Assembly: GCF_000300815.1 (NCBI RefSeq)
Contig: NZ_AMRX01000001.1
Span: 372,001 to 436,000 of the forward strand
Length of the DNA stretch: 64,000 bases
Source: Gayadomonas joobiniege G7
GTDB taxonomy: Bacteria; Pseudomonadota; Gammaproteobacteria; Enterobacterales; Alteromonadaceae
Reading direction: 5' to 3'
Shown here: positions 37,468 to 46,945 of the stretch, piece by piece
Layout of the letters: the number at the start of each line of letters is the position of its first letter
How positions within the stretch are numbered: position 1 is the first letter of the stretch
Made by a program: the position numbers and the translations under genes
Notes under the pieces: model-generated
Seen by the model: the letters and a program-made list of their open reading frames with translations, nothing else
Databases searched by the model: none
What the model was told of the DNA's origin: nothing

Positions 37468-38340
37468 CTATTGACCATTCGCATTAAACTTCTTTTTTAG
37501 AGCCTGTAAATATTTTTCAACAGCCGCTTCAATTCGCAGGCTATCTAGCTCATTTTGTTGCTGCTGGCTTTGCGTTTTAAACCTTGCATTGACAGTGACA
37601 TTGTACAAATGGCCAGTGTCTGTTTTTCGATACTCAGCATCTGTGACTTTAATACGCGCAAACTTCTCAGGTTCAGTTAATTTTACCGAACTGTCTGGGC
37701 TAAAATGCTCAGAAAACTCAGTTCCGGCTAACCGTTGGGCGGTACGTTGCAAACTAATTTGATTGACCGCTGCATTCGTTGCTTTAGTCAAACAGGCTTG
37801 CTGGTTATCGTCTTGACAAGGATAGTCGATGCTTTGAGACATACTAGGCGCTAACACTAAATGGCGGGTACTTAGGTGCTCAACTATTTTATCTTGTATG
37901 GTACTGGTTTCGTGCTGGTAATACGCAGCTTCTTTTTTTAACTCAGATTCATACGAAGCAAAATTTTCATTTAAGCTACTACACTCTTGGCGTCTTTTAT
38001 CTAAATCTTTTTGTTTACTTTCAAGTGCCATTTTTTCGCGCTCTGCAATTTGCATCTCGGCAGATGAGTTGGCGCTATTAAAAATACTTTGTTGGCGATC
38101 GAGTTGCTGTTGTAATTGTTGCTGTTTTTGCTCAAAACTGACTTCTTTTTGCTGACACTGCAAAAAGCTATCCCGTAAATGTTCCGTTTGACGTTCGGTG
38201 ATCATTAACGACACATAACTCTTTTTTAGTTTTTCGAGCAATTTAGTATAAATTTGGTCATTAGAAGCTGCTTGAGCAGTCACTGTTTGCCCCCCCGCTA
38301 AGGCGGCTAATAAACAGCTCGCTATCGTTAATTTTTTCAT
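37468..38340 (-). CDS. Secreted coiled-coil protein of unknown function
   Basis: 290 residues. The signal peptide is about 1-25 (ALAGGQTVTAQAA). Residues 35-160 are predicted by eye to be a long coiled coil, very rich in Gln, Lys and Glu. The C-terminal third is a small beta/alpha region (KFARIKVTDAEYRKTDTGHLYNV). Four Cys residues (63, 120, 184 and 192) may form disulfides. No family is recognised. It is the last gene of a five-gene operon and starts one base after the previous stop. Confidence 0.65.
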   Translation of the reverse strand: MKKLTIASCLLAALAGGQTVTAQAASNDQIYTKLLEKLKKSYVSLMITERQTEHLRDSFLQCQQKEVSFEQKQQQLQQQLDRQQSIFNSANSSAEMQIAEREKMALESKQKDLDKRRQECSSLNENFASYESELKKEAAYYQHETSTIQDKIVEHLSTRHLVLAPSMSQSIDYPCQDDNQQACLTKATNAAVNQISLQRTAQRLAGTEFSEHFSPDSSVKLTEPEKFARIKVTDAEYRKTDTGHLYNVTVNARFKTQSQQQQNELDSLRIEAAVEKYLQALKKKFNANGQ

Positions 38341-38341
38341 T

Positions 38342-39472
38342 TTATTCCCTGCTTATATTTTTTAAGGCTTGCCTAAACAACGCCTGATCGAGTTGCTGAA
38401 TAATTGTCTGTTGATTGTCGGGCAGTGATAAATGCGCCATTAATAATTGCTGAAGTTGACTATCTGTATTATTAGAAACAGTCATCAACGAAGGTTGGTT
38501 TTGCCAACCCCAAAGTTGATTCCCCTTGTCATCCAGCAATTGTAGTTCCACCAAAGCTTGGTAGCCGCGACTGACCGAAATCATTTTGCTATTCGCTGTT
38601 AGCTGCAAACGCCCCATTTGCCGCTGCTCTGTAATTGTTATGCCCTGTTTTGTTAATAATTGACGCAACGCCTGTTGCAAACTGAGCGGGCTGGCTTGCA
38701 ATACCAGCTGGCTCTCAGCCACGGTATTAATCATAGCTAAAAACCTTTGTTTTAGCTCATTACTACCAATTGAGACCAATAGGTGACTGTATACGTTTTT
38801 TTCATCTTGATAGTTCAACAAGCTTTGTTGGCTTATTAATAAAGCCGAAAGATCTTGTTCGGCCAAAGCTTGTGTCGCTAAGGCGTTAAACTCAGCTTGC
38901 TGGTATTGTTTTAAAAAACTCAAAATCTCAGGCGATTTTTGCTCAATTAGATTGAGACTTTTACGCAGCCCATTAATAACAGCATCTTGCTGTGCTGCAT
39001 ACGCTGCAGCCGGATTTTCTATCCGTGCCTGACCTTGTGCATATACAAATAATACTTCGGGCAACTGCCATACCCCGTTCTCCGTTTCAGTCTGTACCAT
39101 ATTAGCTGGACTTAATACCAGTTGTGCCATTAAACAAGTGTCAGAACCTTGAAAAAAAGTTTTTTGATTGCTTAAAGCAAGTTGATTATTGACCAGCGCA
39201 TCACGCACAGCTTCAGGTTTAATCGCCGCGATCAGATCCTTCGTTTTAGCTGTCTGCTCGGCCACTTTTAGCAGGTTATCTCGGGTTAAAAATTGCATAA
39301 AATTCAGCACTATCTGCCGCTCTAATTCGTCAGCAACGGTGCGCCCGCGACCATATTCGCAAACCTGATCGTTCAATATCAAAGCGTCATCTGTCACAGT
39401 CACTGCAACGTCTGCTAAGCTTGTTAGGGTCACCGCGAATAACACCGCGGCCGATAATATCTGCTTAATCAT
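38342..39472 (-). CDS. Secreted protein of unknown function
   Basis: 376 residues. The signal peptide is about 1-20 (AVLFAVTLTSLADV). The mature part begins with a strand-rich TVTDDALILNDQVCEYGRGRTVADE, then long amphipathic helices with alanine and glutamine. It then has a later domain (LTANSKMISVSRGYQALVELQLLDDKGNQLWGW) resembling the beta-rich LPP20 or FlgT-like envelope domains; this is weak inference. The ATG directly follows the stop of the upstream lipoprotein (TAAATG), so translation is coupled. Confidence 0.65.
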   Translation of the reverse strand: MIKQILSAAVLFAVTLTSLADVAVTVTDDALILNDQVCEYGRGRTVADELERQIVLNFMQFLTRDNLLKVAEQTAKTKDLIAAIKPEAVRDALVNNQLALSNQKTFFQGSDTCLMAQLVLSPANMVQTETENGVWQLPEVLFVYAQGQARIENPAAAYAAQQDAVINGLRKSLNLIEQKSPEILSFLKQYQQAEFNALATQALAEQDLSALLISQQSLLNYQDEKNVYSHLLVSIGSNELKQRFLAMINTVAESQLVLQASPLSLQQALRQLLTKQGITITEQRQMGRLQLTANSKMISVSRGYQALVELQLLDDKGNQLWGWQNQPSLMTVSNNTDSQLQQLLMAHLSLPDNQQTIIQQLDQALFRQALKNISRE

Positions 39473-40606
39473 TTATAACCTGTTTGTTAGGTAATCTTCG
39501 GGCGCTCCGACACTGACTACATAAAGTTTTTCATTGTCTGCTGGTTGATAAATAGTATCTTTTGCTTGCTGTAGCACTTGCTTCGCAACTTTTGAATCTT
39601 TCCATTTAACAATACGGCCTAGCGAGGAGTTTTTAGCTGGCGTCACTTCAGCAACCCCAATAGGCTGCACAAAACCAGCCTGGTAGCGAAACACTATCAT
39701 AGTTTCTTTTGGTAAAATGCCTGCATTTTGTCCTCTGTCGATTGATATTTGATTGCCATTAACGGCTAATACTTGCCCGGAAGCTGGTAGCTCGGTTAAC
39801 AAGCGCGTTAACAAGACTCTAAAACCTCTGCTGATCATATCTGATACAACCGATAAGACGTTTTTTTGATCGCTATAATTAAAACCCGAATAGTAGCGCC
39901 CAGATACTTCGGTAAAAACTAATTCATCCGGCTCACGAACTTGATTAGACTCAACTCGGATCACACCTATATTAGGAGACGGCATTTTTTCACCCGTGTA
40001 GGGATCTAAAACAGATGCTGTTAGCTCAACCCGATAGCGAGCAACGCCGTTATATTCTGCGTAAAACCGATCGGCTGCTTTTAAGGTATCTATTTTTAAG
40101 AGATAGTCCGGTAAAATGGCTTTTTGCTGGGCTCTTTTTAATGCTGCCGCGGCGGGATCCTGGCTAAGTTGCATTTCTAGCTCTTTTTGCAAGCTTGCTT
40201 GATCTTGGGTAATGATTCGAAAACGATTAATGCCAGCCACTAGGTTTTCAAACATATTGGTCAGTTGCTGATTATTAATTTGATTTAACGCACTGGTTTG
40301 CTGATCTTTATCAACCACCAGGTTTTCATCAAAATACACTCGGATGCTGGGTTTTTTAAGCGGGCAGCGAGGATCTTCGTTGTTACGCTCAAAAGTACAA
40401 TATTTAAGACTTTGAGTGGCAAAATAAGCAGGAACCTCAATGTCTTTATCATCAAATTGCCAAGGTGACTTCGCATATTGCAAACGGCTAGAAGCCACTT
40501 GGTTATCTGTTTTATTTGTCTGCTCGCTGGGATATTCAATTTTAGCTTTAGAAGCACAGCCAGCTAATACCAAAGCGGCAAACGTTAACTTTAAAAATCT
40601 GTTCAC
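39473..40606 (-). CDS. Envelope lipoprotein, loosely CsgG/FlgT-like
   Basis: 377 residues from a GTG at 40606 that overlaps the preceding stop as GTGA. The lipobox is LAGC (Cys17). The central part (IRVYFDENLVV, LVAGINRFRIITQDQASLQKELE, PDYLLKIDTLKA, YRVELTASVLDPYTGE) resembles CsgG-type outer-membrane assembly lipoproteins. The C-terminus (SGQVLAVNGNQISIDRGQNAGI) resembles FlgT-type domains. These are likenesses by eye, not firm family calls. It sits in the middle of the operon and could be the outer-membrane core of the complex. Confidence 0.65.
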   Translation of the reverse strand: MNRFLKLTFAALVLAGCASKAKIEYPSEQTNKTDNQVASSRLQYAKSPWQFDDKDIEVPAYFATQSLKYCTFERNNEDPRCPLKKPSIRVYFDENLVVDKDQQTSALNQINNQQLTNMFENLVAGINRFRIITQDQASLQKELEMQLSQDPAAAALKRAQQKAILPDYLLKIDTLKAADRFYAEYNGVARYRVELTASVLDPYTGEKMPSPNIGVIRVESNQVREPDELVFTEVSGRYYSGFNYSDQKNVLSVVSDMISRGFRVLLTRLLTELPASGQVLAVNGNQISIDRGQNAGILPKETMIVFRYQAGFVQPIGVAEVTPAKNSSLGRIVKWKDSKVAKQVLQQAKDTIYQPADNEKLYVVSVGAPEDYLTNRL

Positions 40607-41439
40607 TTTATCCTCGCATCTTGTTGCTGCTGGATCTGCTGAGTGACCTCAATCAGGGCTTTGTCATCTGCTATCAATTGGTTTGCATTTTCAGCCACAG
40701 TGAGGCGGTTAAGCATCAACTGACTTGCTTTTTGCAGCTTTCCCAAATTCAGCAACATTTGGGTGCCTTCGTTTGCCCAAAATACACTTGCATCACGGCT
40801 GATGGCAGCGGCAACTTCGGTCACTTGCAGGCCAATTAACGCGGTTAATTTAGCATTTGAGCTAAAAATTTTTTGATTCGCTTTTTCATAAGCAGCTAGT
40901 TTAGGACCAATTTTTTCTGCTTTGGTGCGGGCGCCTTGATCAAACTGCTTTACTGCTTGTGCAATTTCTTCTTTTGATTTGCCCTCGTTTGCTTTCAAAA
41001 ACGACTGTACATCTCTGTGATAACGCGCAATCTCTGAATAACGGGATACCAGTTGATATTGCTCCCGCGCATATAAACTAGTGCTTTGCTGAATTTTATT
41101 AAAGGTACTTGAAATATCGAATATCGCAGTGCCCATGGCTTCAATGTCTTTTTCTAATACTTGCTCACGCTCGTCTCGTGACAACTCGCTAAAATCTTCG
41201 GGGGCCGTAACCTGATGCTCGTTCGCGAGGATCATATTTTCTTCTAGCGGTGAAAAGTAACGAATACCCGCCATCAATACAAAGCTATCTGCGACTGATT
41301 GGTTCGCCGATTTTTTATTATTTGGCGGATGTTTCATGTTATCTGCAGCTTGCTGTAATGCTGCTCTAAATTGAGCAACATCTGTGCTTTTACAGGCCGC
41401 TAGGATTGCAATTAAACAGAATAATAAAACGGCTCTCAC
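40603..41439 (-). CDS. Helical lipoprotein of unknown function
   Basis: 278 residues from a GTG at 41439 that overlaps the upstream TAG by one base. The lipobox is LAAC (Cys16). The rest is almost wholly helical and charged (SELSRDEREQVLEKDIEAMGTAI, REQYQLVSRYSEIARYHRDVQ), ending in a Gln-rich helix. No known domain. The 4-base overlap with the next gene and the 1-base overlap with the previous one mean strict coupling within the operon. Confidence 0.65.
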   Translation of the reverse strand: MRAVLLFCLIAILAACKSTDVAQFRAALQQAADNMKHPPNNKKSANQSVADSFVLMAGIRYFSPLEENMILANEHQVTAPEDFSELSRDEREQVLEKDIEAMGTAIFDISSTFNKIQQSTSLYAREQYQLVSRYSEIARYHRDVQSFLKANEGKSKEEIAQAVKQFDQGARTKAEKIGPKLAAYEKANQKIFSSNAKLTALIGLQVTEVAAAISRDASVFWANEGTQMLLNLGKLQKASQLMLNRLTVAENANQLIADDKALIEVTQQIQQQQDARIK

Positions 41440-42350
41440 TATAGCCCTCGCTCGACCAATTGAGTCAAAATTTGCGATTTAGCTTGCTCACCACGACCAA
41501 TTAGTTCAATGACCTGGCTAAATGGCTGCATTTGTCCTTGCGGGTTAAGCCAATGCAATTGAAAGCTCACTTTAGTGGCATCTTGCTGGTTAACTTGGCC
41601 TTTTAATAATGCACCTGTGATAAATATTCGCACCGGCGCTTGACCCGCGGTAAAACCAACCCCTTGGCGATAGTTTTTTAAAGCCGGATTTAAAAAATTT
41701 AGCTTAGGGGGCAATACAAATTCATAGTCGTAGCTTGCCGCTGCCTGCTGGGCCCGCTGCAAAGCATTTTTATGCTCAGTGAGTAGTTGATTAGGATAAT
41801 TAAACGCGTTTAACAACGCTGCGTCGGCATAAATTTGCGCCGCGATTGCGGCCAGTTCAAATTGTGTCAGTGCTAATCGTGCGGTTTGCTTTTGTGAGAG
41901 ACTACTCTGCTGTAATTGAACGATAGTATTCAGCCGTTGCTCACTTTGTTGCAACAACGAAGCAAAAAATGAGCGCCGTTCAACGGCTAATACAACGTAT
42001 ACTTGTTCGTCTAATTGTTGTTTTTTTATTTGTTGATAATTATTAAATGTAAATCGCCTTGCGATTTGTTCGCTCTGTTCTAAATAACCTTGCTGCTGAT
42101 TAGTTTTTTGTCCCTGCCCTGTTTGCGCTAACAAGGTGTATACTTTGGCACTAACCTGCGAGCTTAAGCGTAAGCTCAATTTTGCCAAAGCATCTTTAGT
42201 TGCCAGCGTTTCTGTTGTACCTGCACCATAGGTTACAAAATGGCTATCGCTATCCGCTACCGGTTGGGCCACAAAATCCGGCACTTTTGCCGACTGGGCA
42301 CAGGCCAAAATACTGCACAAACTAATCAAAACAAGACAAATTAAACGCAC
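41439..42350 (-). CDS. LPP20-like secreted protein
   Basis: 303 residues from a GTG at 42350 with GGAGTGAG just upstream. The signal peptide ends near ILACAQSA; a lipoprotein is possible, but the lipobox is imperfect. The part after it (PDFVAQPV, TYGAGTTETLATKDALAKLSLRLSSQVSAKV, VYVVLAVERRSFFASL) has the LPP20 pattern: a short strand, helix with 'A---A---L', then a strand with aromatic residues. It heads the five-gene operon and is divergent from another LPP20 protein at 42548. Confidence 0.65.
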   Translation of the reverse strand: MRLICLVLISLCSILACAQSAKVPDFVAQPVADSDSHFVTYGAGTTETLATKDALAKLSLRLSSQVSAKVYTLLAQTGQGQKTNQQQGYLEQSEQIARRFTFNNYQQIKKQQLDEQVYVVLAVERRSFFASLLQQSEQRLNTIVQLQQSSLSQKQTARLALTQFELAAIAAQIYADAALLNAFNYPNQLLTEHKNALQRAQQAAASYDYEFVLPPKLNFLNPALKNYRQGVGFTAGQAPVRIFITGALLKGQVNQQDATKVSFQLHWLNPQGQMQPFSQVIELIGRGEQAKSQILTQLVERGL

Positions 42351-42466
42351 AACTCACTCCATGATACTTTGTTTGTGAGACACCAAAAGCTTTAACGCTA
42401 ACCTTAAAGTTTACTTAAATAGATAACAAGCCTATCTGTCGTCATTTTTTAACTTTACTTTTAAAG

Positions 42467-42472
42467 TATAAT
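42467..42472 (+). promoter_or_regulatory. Candidate -10 element for the LPP20 gene
   Basis: TATAAT at 42467-42472 lies 76 bases upstream of the LPP20 lipoprotein ATG in the 197-base divergent spacer. The -35 region is only T-rich, so the assignment is tentative. Confidence 0.35.
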
Positions 42473-42547
42473 TGCACATGCTTTGCGTATCTATAGCAAG
42501 ATAACAAGTTATCATGCCAACCCAGTTACAATACATAAGGAAGTTAT

Positions 42548-43120
42548 ATGAAAGTTTATAAACTCTTGGCTGCCGGCAGTGTGGCGCTATTAGTAAGTGC
42601 CTGTTCAAATACCCCACAAAGTTCTCCAGTTGCAGATCAAATCCCAGATTGGGTGTTAAACCCAACGTCGGATAGTGGTTTAGCGGCAACCGACTGCGTG
42701 CGTTATTCAGGTAATTTGTCCGTTGACTCAAAAATGGTTGCTGCCAGCACTCGTGTGGAATTGGCTCAGCAAATTTCAACCAAAATTGAAGCTATGGACA
42801 AAACTTACGCTGCGCGTACCGATGCCAATGACGAATCTTCCATTAGCAATGTTTTTAGCCAAGTAAGCAAACAAATTACCCAGCAAACCTTGAATGGGGC
42901 TCGGGTTGTAAAAACAGACATCATTCAAATTGGCGGTGTTGATCAGGTGTGTTCAAAGATGGAACTCAGCCCAGCACAAACCCAAGCTATGTTAGACAAA
43001 TTGGTGTCTACCGCTAACGTAGATATTAATCCACAAGATCAAAAGTTTTTATATCAAGAATTTAAAGCTTATAAAGCACAACAAGATCTTGCTAAAGAGA
43101 TCGAGCGGTTAAGCAATTAA
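42548..43120 (+). CDS. LPP20 family lipoprotein
   Basis: 190 residues with lipobox VSAC (Cys19). The mature part begins [25 protein letters not shown], then a helix [21 protein letters not shown] and a strand [27 protein letters not shown]: the LPP20 domain. Members are outer-membrane lipoproteins, some linked to flagella (FlgP/FlgO). The two Cys in the mature domain may pair. It is 19 bases upstream of glmU and divergent from an operon headed by another LPP20-like protein, so it may belong to the same envelope system. Confidence 0.8.
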   Translation: MKVYKLLAAGSVALLVSACSNTPQSSPVADQIPDWVLNPTSDSGLAATDCVRYSGNLSVDSKMVAASTRVELAQQISTKIEAMDKTYAARTDANDESSISNVFSQVSKQITQQTLNGARVVKTDIIQIGGVDQVCSKMELSPAQTQAMLDKLVSTANVDINPQDQKFLYQEFKAYKAQQDLAKEIERLSN

Positions 43121-43139
43121 AAAAATAACAGGGAGCATT

Positions 43140-44516
43140 ATGTCTTTATCGACAACCAGTGTGATTTTAGCTGCGGGTAAAGGCACCCGCATGAAATCTA
43201 ATAAACCCAAAGTGTTACATACCATTGGCGCAAAAAGCATGGTAAAACACGTGATTGACGCAGCCGCATCTTTGCCTGCGAGTGAGAAAATTATCGCCAT
43301 TTATGGCCATGGTGGCGAACAATTAAAATCGGCACTGGCCGACGAGTCACTGATTTGGGTAGAGCAAGCTGAACAACTTGGCACGGGTCACGCAGTGCAG
43401 CAAGTGGTTCCTCATTTAAGCGATGATGAACAAGTATTAATTTTGTACGGTGATGTGCCATTGATCAGCCGTACAACATTAGAAAACCTATTATCGGCCG
43501 CACCGACCCAAGGCATAGGTTTGTTAACCGTTAATTTAGCAAACCCGACAGGCTATGGCCGTATCATTCGCGATAGTGAAAACAATGTGGCTGCCATCGT
43601 TGAAGAAAAAGACGCCGACGATCAGCAAAAGCAAATTAATGAAGTCAATACCGGCATCTTAACAGCACCCAGTAAACTACTCAAAGCTTGGTTAGCTGAG
43701 TTAAATAACGACAACGCGCAAGGCGAATATTATTTAACTGACATTATAAAAATGTGTGCTGAGCAAGGCTACCCTGTGGCAACCGCCCAACCAACTAGTA
43801 GTTACGAAGTTGAAGGTGTGAATAATAGACTACAACAAGCAACCCTGGAACGTATTTATCAGCGCAATCAAGCTGAAGCTTTGATGGTTGAGGGGGTTAG
43901 TCTAGCCGATCCGGATCGAGTTGATATTCGAGGCCAAGTTACTGCCGGCAAAGATGTGCGTATTGATGTAAATGTTATTTTTGAAGGTCAGGTAGAACTT
44001 GGTGACAATGTGCAAATTGATGCCAACTGTATCTTAAAAGACTGTAAAATTGGCGATAATACTCACATTAAAGCCAATAGTATGATTGAGTCATCTACAA
44101 TTGCTGACGGCTGTTTTATTGGTCCTTTTGCGCGCATTAGACCAAACTCAGAATTTGCATCCGGTGTTCATATTGGCAACTTTGTTGAGACTAAAAATAC
44201 ACAAATCGCGGCAGGTTCAAAAGCCAACCATTTGACTTACCTAGGCGATAGCCAAATAGGCTCAGGCGTCAATATAGGTGCAGGTACTATTACCTGTAAT
44301 TATGATGGTGCCAACAAATCTAAAACCATTATTGAAGACAAAGTATTTGTAGGTTCCAATTCGGCTTTGGTTGCCCCAGTGACACTCGCTGAAGGCACAA
44401 CAGTGGGTGCAGGTTCTACTATTACCAAAGATACTCAAACAGATGACTTGGTGATTGCACGACCTAAACAACGCCACATAACCGGCTGGCAACGGCCGCA
44501 GAAAAAAGCGAAATAA
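43140..44516 (+). CDS. glmU: Bifunctional GlcNAc-1-P uridyltransferase / GlcN-1-P acetyltransferase
   Basis: 458 residues; E. coli GlmU has 456. It makes UDP-GlcNAc for peptidoglycan and lipid A. The N-terminal uridyltransferase has [18 protein letters not shown] and [12 protein letters not shown]. From about 250 the C-terminal left-handed beta helix carries hexapeptide repeats ([37 protein letters not shown]) and ends with HITGWQRP. The ATG at 43140 follows AGGGAGC. A strong terminator follows. Confidence 0.97.
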   Translation: MSLSTTSVILAAGKGTRMKSNKPKVLHTIGAKSMVKHVIDAAASLPASEKIIAIYGHGGEQLKSALADESLIWVEQAEQLGTGHAVQQVVPHLSDDEQVLILYGDVPLISRTTLENLLSAAPTQGIGLLTVNLANPTGYGRIIRDSENNVAAIVEEKDADDQQKQINEVNTGILTAPSKLLKAWLAELNNDNAQGEYYLTDIIKMCAEQGYPVATAQPTSSYEVEGVNNRLQQATLERIYQRNQAEALMVEGVSLADPDRVDIRGQVTAGKDVRIDVNVIFEGQVELGDNVQIDANCILKDCKIGDNTHIKANSMIESSTIADGCFIGPFARIRPNSEFASGVHIGNFVETKNTQIAAGSKANHLTYLGDSQIGSGVNIGAGTITCNYDGANKSKTIIEDKVFVGSNSALVAPVTLAEGTTVGAGSTITKDTQTDDLVIARPKQRHITGWQRPQKKAK

Positions 44517-44529
44517 CCGCAACAAAAAT

Positions 44530-44556
44530 AAAGGCCACTCATTAGCGGCCTTTTTT
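44530..44556 (+). terminator. Terminator after glmU
   Basis: AAAGGCC at 44530-44536 pairs with GGCCTTT at 44547-44553, 10-base loop, with six T residues at 44551-44556. It lies between the convergent glmU and sulfatase genes and may serve both. Confidence 0.85.
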
Positions 44557-44569
44557 AATACTGTTTTAC

Positions 44570-46432
44570 TTAATAGTTAGGACGCTGCACTCTATCTAAC
44601 GGAATATCCGGAATTAGCTGTGCTGGGATCTCTAACTTTTTATCATCAGCGCCAGCGGCAAAATTGCTCAGGTTATATTTATTTTCAGTTGACCAATCCA
44701 TCTCTACCCGTCCATCACCTAGAACTATGTTACCTAGTTTTTTTCTAAACCACTCAGCCAGTGGTTTGTACTCTAAAGTGTAAGCTAGGTTGTTGCGTTC
44801 ATCTGGATCTTTACGCAAATCATATAATGCCATCTCTGCTTTTAATGGATGCGTTTCTAACGCCCAGCGAATATCATCATTTAACAAAGGCGCTTTGGCA
44901 GGTGTTCTGCGATCTCTACTGCGCATCGAAAACGCAAACTCATTACTACGTAGATAAGCTCTGTGACCACTGACTAAATTCATTTCACCTAAAATATAAT
45001 CACGACGAAACTTTTTATCATTTGCCACCACAGCCAAGTCAGTACCATCTAAATAGTCATATTCAGGTTGTGTTAAATCCAAACCAGCGGCTGCCATGAA
45101 AGTTGGTGCAAAATCCACATACTCAACAAGCTTATCAACCACTTTGCCCGGCTGAAATGTTTTAGTATCAGATCCTGCGACAATAACAGCGCCATTTAAC
45201 GATTGTTTCCATGACGCAAACTTAGCCATTATGCCTTGCTCACCTAAATGCCAACCATGATCGCCAACGGTAAATACAATTAAATAATCACGACCTTGTT
45301 TTTCAGAATATTCTTTAAATGATTTCACTGCTTGGCCAATTAAATGATCACCAAATGCAGTAAATGCATAATAATCTCGAATTGCCTGTTGCTTTTCAGC
45401 GTCCGTCATAGCATGCGTTTTAGATTCGTTAAAAATTTGCATTTGCTGAGGAACAAAGGTCGACATTTCTTCGGTATCAAACTTAGGCAAGTCATATACC
45501 TTATCTTTGAACATATCACGGAATTTTTTCGGTGGTAATACAGGCGTATGCGGCAGATGGAAACCTAAATTAACAAACAAAGGTTTGTCTGAGTTTGCCC
45601 CGGTGAGTTTTTTACCAAAATTAGATTGATATTCGCGATCACTGTTTTTAATGTAATTTTCGAACGCTTTTACAATGTATGCATCGACTGTTTTGTCTGC
45701 TGGTTGAGGGTTTTCACCACCTAGTATCAACCCTTTATTAATGCGAGTATACGCCCGTAAGATATCAAACTCTTTTTCTACTTTTTGTTTAATCGCTTGT
45801 TCTTCGTCATTTAATAAACGATCAGCTTTTGAAATAGTATAGGTAATGCTCTCACCATTCGCATAATTGACCGTTTCAGTAGCATCTCGGCGCAACAACA
45901 ACGAATCTTTTAAACCATATGCACCAGTTGAGTGTAAACCACCTAAACCATTTGCATGCAAGTCGCGGTTAAACTCAATATCAAAATCAAAAATTTTACC
46001 CTTATAACCCGGGTATACGCTGATACCTAAATGTTGTTTACCAATAATGGCTGTACCATAACCTGCACTAGACAACTGTTGGGAGATGGCTGGCCGCGTA
46101 AAGTCAGCTTGCTGATGGGTCGCTTCCCATGCATATTTACCATTACGAAACGGGTAACGGCCGGTATGCATCGAAGTTCTTGATGGGCCACAGGCAGGCG
46201 ACTGGTTATACGCTCGAGTAAATAAAACGCCCTCTTCTGCTAACTTGTCAATATTTGGCGAAGAAACATAACCAAGTTCACTATGATCTTTGCCCGTGGT
46301 GGCTCTGTTATAGGCTTGAATTGAATCAGGTCTGTGATCGTCAGTAATAATCCATAAAATATTGGGCTGTTGTTTAGCTGCTACTGTCATAGAAACAGTT
46401 AATGCTGCTATCCCGGCCAAGTAAGTTTTCAT
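44570..46432 (-). CDS. Type I sulfatase (arylsulfatase family)
   Basis: 620 residues from ATG 46432, which has TGGAGTG upstream and starts a clean signal peptide (to about MTVAAK); the longer frame from 46495 has no proper start. The active-site motif is CGPSR (Cys81), which is matured to formylglycine, followed by TSMHTGRYP. NILWIITDDHRPDS supplies the metal-binding Asp pair, and GKQHLG, GDHGWHLGEQG and KFASWKQS the rest of the site. It probably desulfates a sulfated polysaccharide or oligosaccharide. No sulfatase-maturation enzyme is in the window. Confidence 0.92.
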   Translation of the reverse strand: MKTYLAGIAALTVSMTVAAKQQPNILWIITDDHRPDSIQAYNRATTGKDHSELGYVSSPNIDKLAEEGVLFTRAYNQSPACGPSRTSMHTGRYPFRNGKYAWEATHQQADFTRPAISQQLSSAGYGTAIIGKQHLGISVYPGYKGKIFDFDIEFNRDLHANGLGGLHSTGAYGLKDSLLLRRDATETVNYANGESITYTISKADRLLNDEEQAIKQKVEKEFDILRAYTRINKGLILGGENPQPADKTVDAYIVKAFENYIKNSDREYQSNFGKKLTGANSDKPLFVNLGFHLPHTPVLPPKKFRDMFKDKVYDLPKFDTEEMSTFVPQQMQIFNESKTHAMTDAEKQQAIRDYYAFTAFGDHLIGQAVKSFKEYSEKQGRDYLIVFTVGDHGWHLGEQGIMAKFASWKQSLNGAVIVAGSDTKTFQPGKVVDKLVEYVDFAPTFMAAAGLDLTQPEYDYLDGTDLAVVANDKKFRRDYILGEMNLVSGHRAYLRSNEFAFSMRSRDRRTPAKAPLLNDDIRWALETHPLKAEMALYDLRKDPDERNNLAYTLEYKPLAEWFRKKLGNIVLGDGRVEMDWSTENKYNLSNFAAGADDKKLEIPAQLIPDIPLDRVQRPNY

Positions 46433-46520
46433 AAGCACTCCAGTATCGGAAAAAGTTGATATCAAATTATTGTCAACAATCACCAAAAATGACACTGAAA
46501 AGCAAAATAAACAACATTTT

Positions 46521-46865
46521 TTATACAGAAAAATTATCTAACTCAAAAAGGCCTTGATCATTTTTAGCGATTGCCACTGCATTAATCACTGCAGACATAT
46601 TAAGAGGCCCATAAATATGTGGATATAAGCTATTCGCCGCGGTTTCCCATTTTATTGGAGCCGTGACTTCAGCCGACTCAACTTGCAACAATATAGGCAA
46701 CTCAGTTTGCAGATAAAACTTATTAGCCACTCGGGTTAGATTGTTAGCACCACTAGCATGAATAAAACCTTCGTCTTGTAAGGAAGGTTTGTTTAATTCA
46801 CCAACCTCAATGGCGGCTAAATACTCTTGTTGCGATACAATCACATAAATACTGGTTGACTGCAT
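46521..46865 (-). CDS. DUF952 domain protein
   Basis: 114 residues from ATG 46865; the frame before it begins only with TTG. SIYVIVSQQEYLAAIEVGEL, LQDEGFIHASG, RVANKFY and a closing YPHIYGPLNMSAV match the DUF952 family, whose function is unknown (related to glutathione-S-transferase-like folds in some annotations). It stands alone between a terminator and the sulfatase gene. Confidence 0.85.
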   Translation of the reverse strand: MQSTSIYVIVSQQEYLAAIEVGELNKPSLQDEGFIHASGANNLTRVANKFYLQTELPILLQVESAEVTAPIKWETAANSLYPHIYGPLNMSAVINAVAIAKNDQGLFELDNFSV

Positions 46866-46896
46866 TATTCTCTTTGCTCCCAATTCATATGCAGCT

Positions 46897-46925
46897 AAAA
46901 AAAAGCCTGCCAGGAGTTGGCAGGC
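46897..46925 (-). terminator. Terminator of the MlaC-like gene
   Basis: GCCTGCCA at 46905-46912 pairs with TGGCAGGC at 46918-46925 (5-base loop). Read on the minus strand it is followed by eight T residues (A-run at 46897-46904). It lies 21 bases past the MlaC-like stop. Confidence 0.9.
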
Positions 46926-46945
46926 AAAAACGCAGTGTGGAGGAA

